Below, piece by piece: positions 58,000-64,000 of a stretch of 64,000 nt of DNA (position 1 is the stretch's first letter; the number at the start of each line of letters is the position of its first letter). The notes under the pieces were generated by a model that saw only the letters and a list, made by a program, of their open reading frames with translations, made no database searches and had not been told where the DNA came from. The translations under genes and the position numbers were made by a program. This DNA comes from Bursaphelenchus xylophilus (taxonomy: Eukaryota; Nematoda; Chromadorea; Rhabditida; Aphelenchoididae), in the NCBI GenBank assembly GCA_904066235.2, contig CAJFCV020000001.1, positions 3,162,001-3,226,000 of the forward strand. Reading direction: 5' to 3'.

Positions 58000-59188
58000 A
58001 TGGCTGCCCCTCCTGACCACTCTACATCTCCATCTTCACCTTCCCGACTAGGCCTCAACCCTGAACAGCTCAAATGGCTCCTCTCCAAACTTTCATCGGA
58101 CGATCAAGAAGAGGTCTCCAAGATCATGAAAGACTGCACCTCCGAGATGACCTTTTCACGAGGAATGCCATTCGCGATTGGAACAATGTTATCCATGTGG
58201 TTTGTGCGGAACCGGCTGCCGGAGAAGTATTGGATCGGCCCGAAGTCCTCGATCCCTTTCTACATGCTCATTGGGTTTGGTTCGTTGACGGCGGCAAATT
58301 TGTTGTCCATGAATACGTGTGCGGATCGGGTGAGACCGAAATTGACAAGTCTTTACGAAAAGGTGGGTAGTTTAATATTTTTTGGTTTTTATGTTTAGGT
58401 AAAGATGAATTTGATGGCAAATTAAGTATAGAAAGGTGTGTTCAAGCTCTAGCAAGCTTTTGGAAAATTTTACGCTAAGAATTTGTTTAAATTCCGCTGG
58501 TTTTAACGATATTATGCTTGAGGTGTTAGGTCAAGTGTAATATCGAAATTTTTGCCGTTTTCTTGCAAATTTCTTTTGACAAAGATGGTGAATGGCTAGA
58601 TATTGCTATTCTGCTTTTTAAACATTTGCAACCCCAGTGGTTCTACTGGATTTTATGATGTTGCACTTGGTAATCCTAGTATCAAGTATAATATCGAAAT
58701 AAATTCGATTTTTGGTTTATCGAAAAGGCTTACAGGTTAGATAAAGATTTTCTGGACCTTCAAGAGTTCTGAGGGCTTTTAACACTTGTCTTTTTATTAA
58801 TGATTGACCTTATATTACACTTGACTTATCAGCTGTCAGAGCATGGACAAAACTCTTCGCCAACCCTCTGATTCCTTCCTAATTTCAGTACAACAACCTC
58901 TCCGCTGAAGGCGGCGTCGCGATAGATCGTTATGCCCAGCTGCGGCAGCAAAATCGTTCGGGTGTGACGTTGGGAAACATTTTGGAGCAGCAGCGAGACG
59001 CCGAAGCGAGTTATCAAGAACGAAAACGGATCGAGGACGAGAAAGAGCGCGCCAAATACGTGTGGGACGAGAGTGCCCCACTCCTAAGTGGTACCCCAAC
59101 CAGTCGCAGTGTCCACAGCATTCCATCGAACTTTTTCGGAGACCCAAAATCATCTTCCACTAGCTATGGGGACAAAGATTTCTCGTGA
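58000..59188 (+). CDS. OCIA domain-containing protein (OCIAD1/2-type)
   Basis: Two exons, 58000-58362 and 58889-59188, joined at phase 0; 220 residues. The OCIA domain spans about residues 20-115: a helical LNPEQLKWLLSKLSSDDQEEV start, CTSEMTFSRGMPFAIGT, two hydrophobic segments (FAIGTMLSMWFV and FYMLIGFGSLTAANLLS) and C-terminal CADRV. The second exon is polar, Gln/Arg/Glu-rich with Ser-rich end, as in animal OCIAD proteins. By family these are mitochondrial or endosomal membrane-associated adaptors; OCIAD1/2 act in respiratory complex assembly and gamma-secretase biology in mammals. Start is the first ATG of the frame in a GCGATGG context. AATAAA follows at 59210-59215. Confidence 0.88.
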
Positions 59189-59209
59189 ACTCGCAATTTT
59201 AGGTGTAAA

Positions 59210-59215
59210 AATAAA
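59210..59215 (+). terminator. Polyadenylation signal between OCIA and SLC6-like genes
   Basis: AATAAA 21 bp after the OCIA stop and about 84 bp before the transporter start. The spacing fits a nematode operon junction, where the downstream cistron is trans-spliced. Confidence 0.55.
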
Positions 59216-59298
59216 AATTCTGAATATTTTCTGAGTTTTGGTTTTGATTTTCCTTCAATTTGAAGTTGCTTTTTACCGGTTGATTGGTCGATTTTGGA

Positions 59299-62200
59299 AT
59301 GACAAGGCAGATTTCTTGGAAGAATTGGATTTTTCGAAAAACTCCGAGAGAAGAATATGTTTTGAAGGTAATTTTGGGTTGAAAATTTGATTTTTAGGGT
59401 ATTCGAGAGGTGCTTGTTCATTGAGGATATTAAGTTTGGTAGGAAGAGATAAAAAATTTCATGGATAATATCCGAACCTCTCATGGATAATATAAAAATT
59501 GCTCTAAAATTGAGGGCTCAAGTTGTCTAAGGGTTCTAAAATAAATTTCACGACTTTATATACCGTTTTTATCATCCTTTGGCCATCTAAAGATGGTGAA
59601 TTTTGCTTGAAACACAATGCCAAGAATTTTGAAAACTCGAATTTTTTGAAAAATTTTCGCCAAAAAAATCAGAAATAACAAAAATTCAAGTGATTTTAGG
59701 ACAAGACCTTACGTTTGCATCATGATCACTATATTTTTTACAAATATTTGAAAACTTTTCGCGAAGACGCCGATGCCACGGAATGGGAGAGAATTTTGCT
59801 CGCTGTGGATGGAATTGTTGGTCCATGGAACTTGATCCTGCTCCCGTATTACTGTATTCTACATGGCGGAGGTATTTTGTAACCAATTTTTTATTTTGTA
59901 AAATTTTTTTGATTTTTTTTAATTTCTCAATTTTTTGATGGTTTTGAGCCGAAAATTTGATATAACGCAAAAATTTCCAAAGATTATTGCTAAATTTGTT
60001 GAGTAAAACGTTCTTTACAGTCAACTTCATGATCCCATATGCGATTGTCTACTTTTTCGTCGCCATTCCACTCTATTTTCTCGAATTTTTACTGGCCAAA
60101 ATCACAAAACTGGGTCCCGAAAGGGTTTTGTCGTTTCTAAACCCAACTTATCGAGGTAAGCTGCCTAAATATCTTGTGTAATGTCTGTCTCAGGTATGAC
60201 GGTGGCTATCTATGTGGTTGGGCTGCTGCAAACAATTGTTTTCGGGACTTATGGAGTGAAATTCCTCGAATTAGCCAAAATCCAGCTGGATAGTAAGAAA
60301 TTTTTAAAATTTTGCTCCAAGAAACACTCGAATTGATGTCTAAAACATCTCTTCTTTCTAGAGAGTCAAAATGTAGAGCTGGATTTGGTCAGTCACACCT
60401 GGATCAACGGCTTATTGGAGGAAGGTTGCGATGATAACGAGATTTTTGGATGTTTTCCTATAAAGTAGGTCGAAAAAGTCGATTTTATTAATGAAATTGT
60501 TAATAAAAGTAAAAATAAAGAAGTGTTGAAGCTTCAGAGATGTTTATTTCGCTAAAAAATAATTGAAAATCAACTGAAAATAAGCAAAAAGGCATTACTT
60601 CCCATGCCGGGAATCGAACCCGGGCCGCGTGGGTGAAAGCCACGAATCCTAACCACTAGACCACATGGGAGACGGCGCTGGGTGTCTTCGTTTCTCTCCA
60701 AACAAAAGGAAAAGGGGAAATGGATGGAGTTGAGCTTGTTTTAGCCTATTTTTAGCGATTTAAAAATTTAAAAATTGCAATAATTTTGTTTTTATTGTAT
60801 TTCAGACATCTTAGACTTGTTTTTCTCCAATTTTCAAAGGTTTTAGCAGTCAATTTTATCAGAAATAGGTAAAAAATCTCAAAATTCCCCGATTTTTTTG
60901 ATAATACGACCATAATTTTTTAGAAACTACGCCGACTGTCGCCGCAATCCCATTCAGGAAATTTGCGATCCATTTTGGGCCTCTGAAAATGATCGATATT
61001 ATCAAGTGTCGCATGGTTTCACCCCAACTTTCCAATATAACCTCGAGAACAGCTCCATTTTGAATCCCCATCAATTTACAGCTGACGTGGAGCCATTTCC
61101 CACCACGCATTTTGTTTTCTGGGCCCTAGTTACTCTTCTCTCACTGGAGACCGCCTCATATGTCGCGAAATTCAGCTTGGTCCTGAAGATTTGCGGAATC
61201 ACCATGTTGGCAGTCTGCGCCCACACTGCGTACAAAAATCACGGTGGACGGGAGGGTTTGAAGTTCTTCTATCAAGCAGAGGTGCAGAGGATCTTTGAAA
61301 ACACTTTGTGGCCAAATGCTGTGGGACTGGCGTTCATGTCGCTGAGGTGAGAGGAGTTATATTGTACTTGATATCAACAGCTAAAATAAGGAAATTTTAA
61401 GAAAGTTTTTTACTTTTTATTGTTTTAGATTTCGTATTTCAGCTGTTGCAACGGTTTCCTCCACAAGATTGGGTCAATTTCGAAGAGACGATCAAGAACT
61501 GCACTGAAAACTCTGGCTGTGGTCATTATAGCTGATTGGAGTGTAAAAAGTATTGTGATCACCCTATTTTACTGCTCGGTTGGCGTCGTGGCTGGTGAGT
61601 TTCATTTTCCTACGCCTTAATTTACTATGCATTTCTGAAAAACTGCGAATTTTGAATGATTTTCAAAAAATTTTTGGTCTCACCACGAAAACTTGACATC
61701 TTTGTTTAGACCTTTAAATGGCTTCTAAACGTTATTTTTGAACAAGTTATACCCTTTTTGACCTTTTTAGGACAATATTTTTGAAAGAAGTTTTGATTTT
61801 TACAATTTTTTTGGTCTCGTCACGAAAACTTGGCATCTTTGTTTAGGCCTTAAAATGGCTTCTAGAAGTTATTTTTAAACAAGTTATACCCTTTTTGGCC
61901 TTTTTAGGACAATATTTTTGAAAGAAGTTTCGATTTTTACAATTTTTTTGGTCTCATGACGAAAACTTGGCATCTTGGTTTAGGCCTTTAAAAGGCTTCT
62001 CAAAGTGCTTTTCAGCCAAGTTATACCCTTTTTGGCCTTTAGGACAAATTTTTGAAAGAAATTTTGATTTCTACAATTTTTTTGGTCCCACCACGAAAAC
62101 TTGGCACTGCGTTTCAGACCTCTAAGTATGTTTTAAAACTGATTTTAGTCACACTACACCCCGATTGGAGCCCCGCAAACGCAATAAACGATTATTTGAG

Positions 62201-63594
62201 GCAAGGAGGAGTACTGTCAATTACTGCGTTCCCGGAATACAAGTTGATCTCGGAAAAGTTTTTACAATTCGACAGAACAAACTTGATGTTTTATTTCCTA
62301 GTCCTGGTCTTGTTCTGCGCAAGGACTTGTGTAAGTTTGAGTAGATTTTTTTGGATTTTTTGAGGGTTTTTTCAAAAATTTTTGTTACAGTAACCCAAGT
62401 GTGTGATATTTGGATCGGAAGTGGGAAAAATTTAAAATTTTTTTCGATTTTTGAGTTTAAAATTTCAGGCTTGATTAGAAGTAAGGTGCACAGTATTTCC
62501 AGAAGAAATTAGTCTTTTCCCAGTGCTATGCGAAAAATTATAGATGAAAAAAGTTTTTTTTGTCTGGCCGACTCTCCTCATTTTCTATGCTCTCTTGGAA
62601 AAAAGATTGCAAAATATCTCGGCTCTCCATTTAAGTTGTGATCTAAAATTTCTAGCGGTTGCTTTGGGGGTCGTTCAGAGTCTGTGTGCCAAATTTGGAG
62701 TTAATTGAAATATTGAACTTACCCTATACAGTGACGGACCTGATTCAGTGGCAAACAACGTGCCATTTTGCATCCAGGAAGTATCAAAAAATGTAGCAAA
62801 ATACACCTCCCTCTCCAACTAAAAATACTCTGTTTTGAAGGGCGCTTGGAAGCGTTGCGAAGCCACCAAGAAAAATCATCACTAAGCGTTACGGTATTCC
62901 AAAATGCGCCATGGTTTTACATCAAAAAAAGTGAAACAGACACTTTTTGAAAGTTGGACTTATAAATCAGCTAAACCGAAAGCTCGGATGCTAAAAATAA
63001 AGCTGAGTGTCCTATGAAGTACCAGCCTTGATAATTTACAGTGACGGACCTGATCCAGTGGCAAAAAACGTACCATTGTGCATCCAGGAAGTATCAAAAA
63101 ATGTAGCAAAATACCTCCCTCTCCAACTAAAAATACTCTGTTTTGAAGGGTCCCTCACAAAAAGGGCGGACGACCTTTTGAAATCGGAGTTTTTTCACTT
63201 GAAGAGGGAAGTATTTTGCTACATTTTTTCATGCTTCCCGGATGCAAAATTATACGTTTTTTGTCACTGGATCAAGTCGGTCACTGTAAGTTCCCTATAT
63301 TTTTTCAATTTCCCCCCTTTTCCAGAGCCTCTATCTCCTCGAACTCGAGAGTTTGATCCAAAATGGCGCCACAGTCCGGCTGATTTGCGGAGGTATTGCC
63401 TCAAGTATCAGCAGATTCGGCCTAATCACGATCTGTGGCATCTTTTTGGCCCTAATTTCGGTTGGATTCGCTTTTCCAACCACTTTTTTGGCGATTATGC
63501 CCATTCAAGACGGCCTCGTGGCCAGTGTTGTGGTAGTGGCGACCGGTGAACTCTTGGTGATTGGGTTTGCGTACTCGGTGAAGAAGTTTTTGGA
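59299..63594 (+). CDS. Divergent SLC6-type sodium-coupled transporter (3' end outside window)
   Basis: Nine exons in phase: 59299-59367, 59700-59871, 60021-60155, 60194-60292, 60362-60464, 60924-61346, 61443-61594, 62149-62330 and 63326-63594; about 534 residues, open at the right. TM1-TM2 read GIVGPWNLILLPYY, GGG, then PYAIVYFFVAIPLYFLEF, matching the SLC6 layout (GLGN.WRFPY..GGG..PY...G.PL...E). TM3 follows (AIYVVGLLQTIVFG), then an extracellular loop with several Cys and a possible N-glycosylation site (NSS), and further membrane segments (THFVFWALVTLLSLETASYV, VGLAFMSL, FYFLVLVLFCA, the last exon with two). The Na+/substrate-site residues of TM1 are changed, so substrate and ion coupling cannot be assigned. 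The first exon joins at phase 0 and is supported only by ATG, donor and phase. Start lies 110 bp after the OCIA stop. Confidence 0.8.
60599..60670 (-). tRNA. tRNA-Glu (anticodon UUC), antisense in a transporter intron
   Basis: On the minus strand the acceptor TCCCATG pairs with CATGGGA, anticodon stem CGTGG/CCACG has loop CTTTCAC (anticodon TTC), T stem CCGGG/CCCGG and B box GGTTCGATTCC are intact. A TTTTT run follows within 15 bases. It lies wholly within the intron 60465-60923 of the SLC6-like gene, on the opposite strand. Confidence 0.96.
61660..62120. repeat. Tandem repeat in transporter intron, ~137-bp period, about 3.3 copies
   Basis: TTTTTTGGTCTCACCACGAA-like blocks with ACGAAAACTTG recur near 61672, 61808, 61946 and 62080. 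Each is followed by TTTAGGCCTTTAAA-type sequence and AAGTTATACCCTTTTT. The fourth copy is cut short by the next exon at 62149. Confidence 0.85.
62729..62990. mobile_element. Incomplete copy of the CAGTG...TA MITE
   Basis: A TA-flanked left end CAGTGACGGACCTGATTCAG matches the MITE at 63039 for about 110 bp, but no matching right end is seen. It is a truncated copy in the same transporter intron. Confidence 0.6.
63039..63286. mobile_element. Complete Tc1/mariner-like MITE (248 bp)
   Basis: Begins CAGTGACGGACCTGATCCAG and ends CTGGATCAAGTCGGTCACTG, with TA on both sides. The inverted arms extend over about 80 bp. It lies 40 bp before the last visible exon of the SLC6-like gene, inside its intron. 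Confidence 0.85.
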
Positions 63595-63652
63595 GTGAGT
63601 TTGGATTAAAAACAAGGTCAAATTTTTTTATCGCAAAAAAAATTTTTTTTTC

Positions 63653-64000
63653 ACAAGGAAAGTACTTCTATGGGGTGTGGAATTACCGGTCGAGATATAT
63701 ATCAAAAAAATCGCAAAAATTTTCTGATTCAGAATATATAAAAATTAGCTGCCTAATTTTGGTCTATCAGCGAGTTTTTTCAATAAATGTTTTTCTCGAG
63801 GAAAAAAATCTGCGGCAACAAAAGCGAGCTCGGTCTCTTCCTTCGGAAGAGAGCGGCGTGGCCGAGTGGTTAGAGCGCTAGATTGGGAATCCGAGGGGAA
63901 CGGGTTCGATTCCTTTTGCCACACTAGAACCCATTTTTACATTGGAACTACTTTTAAGGTGTAGTTGTAATCCAATTTGATATTTTAAGGCTTGTCAAGG
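63653..64000. mobile_element. Second copy of the tRNA-bearing foldback element (cut by window edge)
   Basis: Matches 1421-1760 closely from ACAAGGAAAGTACTTCTATG onward, including the CTTCCTTCGGAAG hairpin and the tRNA-like core, in the same orientation. The right arm lies beyond the window. It sits just after the last visible exon of the transporter, presumably in its next intron. Confidence 0.85.
63853..63922 (+). pseudogene. tRNA-like sequence in the foldback element
   Basis: A box TGGCCGAGTGG and an intact B box GGTTCGATTCC are present, and the anticodon loop would read GGG. The acceptor strands do not pair, so a working tRNA is unlikely. This copy keeps a better B box than the one at 1621. 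Confidence 0.6.

Overview
The window looks like nuclear DNA of a rhabditid-type nematode. It is AT-rich and full of A/T homopolymer runs. Genes have short introns with GTAAG/GTGAG donors and TTTTCAG acceptors. The best-recognised gene is a DLK-family MAP3K of the nematode dlk-1 type, and two genes on the right are spaced like an operon. I do not assign a genus.

Layout. 1-8,045 is AT-rich intergenic DNA with a small inverted-repeat element, a foldback element carrying a tRNA-Ser-like sequence, a tandem repeat at 6.3-6.96 kb, and a recurring word GTAAAATACG. A short exon at 8,046-8,085 fits in phase as the first exon of dlk-1, whose remaining nine coding exons lie at 36,552-43,550. If so, dlk-1 has an intron of about 28.5 kb. 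That intron holds a ~1.85-kb tandem array (9.4-20.8 kb), an autonomous Helitron on the minus strand (20.9-28.8 kb, one frameshift), a nested minus-strand gene with an RGG-rich N-terminus (30.6-31.6 kb), three tandem foldbacks (31.8-32.75 kb), five 186-bp GC-hairpin repeats (33.6-34.45 kb) and decayed array modules (34.5-36.4 kb).

The introns of dlk-1 and its 3' flank to about 46 kb carry dozens of copies of the palindrome GCACNGTGC. 46-50.5 kb is a nest of large foldback elements, one of them Tc1/mariner-like with ~390-bp arms. From 51.4 kb genes are dense and all on the plus strand: a TPM-domain (MOLO-1-like) single-pass membrane protein, an intron-containing tRNA-Leu(CAA), a membrane-anchored low-complexity protein, an OCIA-domain protein, and a divergent SLC6-type transporter that runs off the right edge. 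A tRNA-Glu(UUC) sits antisense in an intron of the transporter.

How the parts relate. OCIA and SLC6-like are about 110 bp apart with a polyadenylation signal between them, which suggests co-transcription with trans-splicing. The Helitron and the flanking modular arrays share terminal modules, so the arrays may be rolling-circle derivatives of Helitron-type elements that piled up in one host intron. All exon joins were made by eye from splice signals and reading phase.
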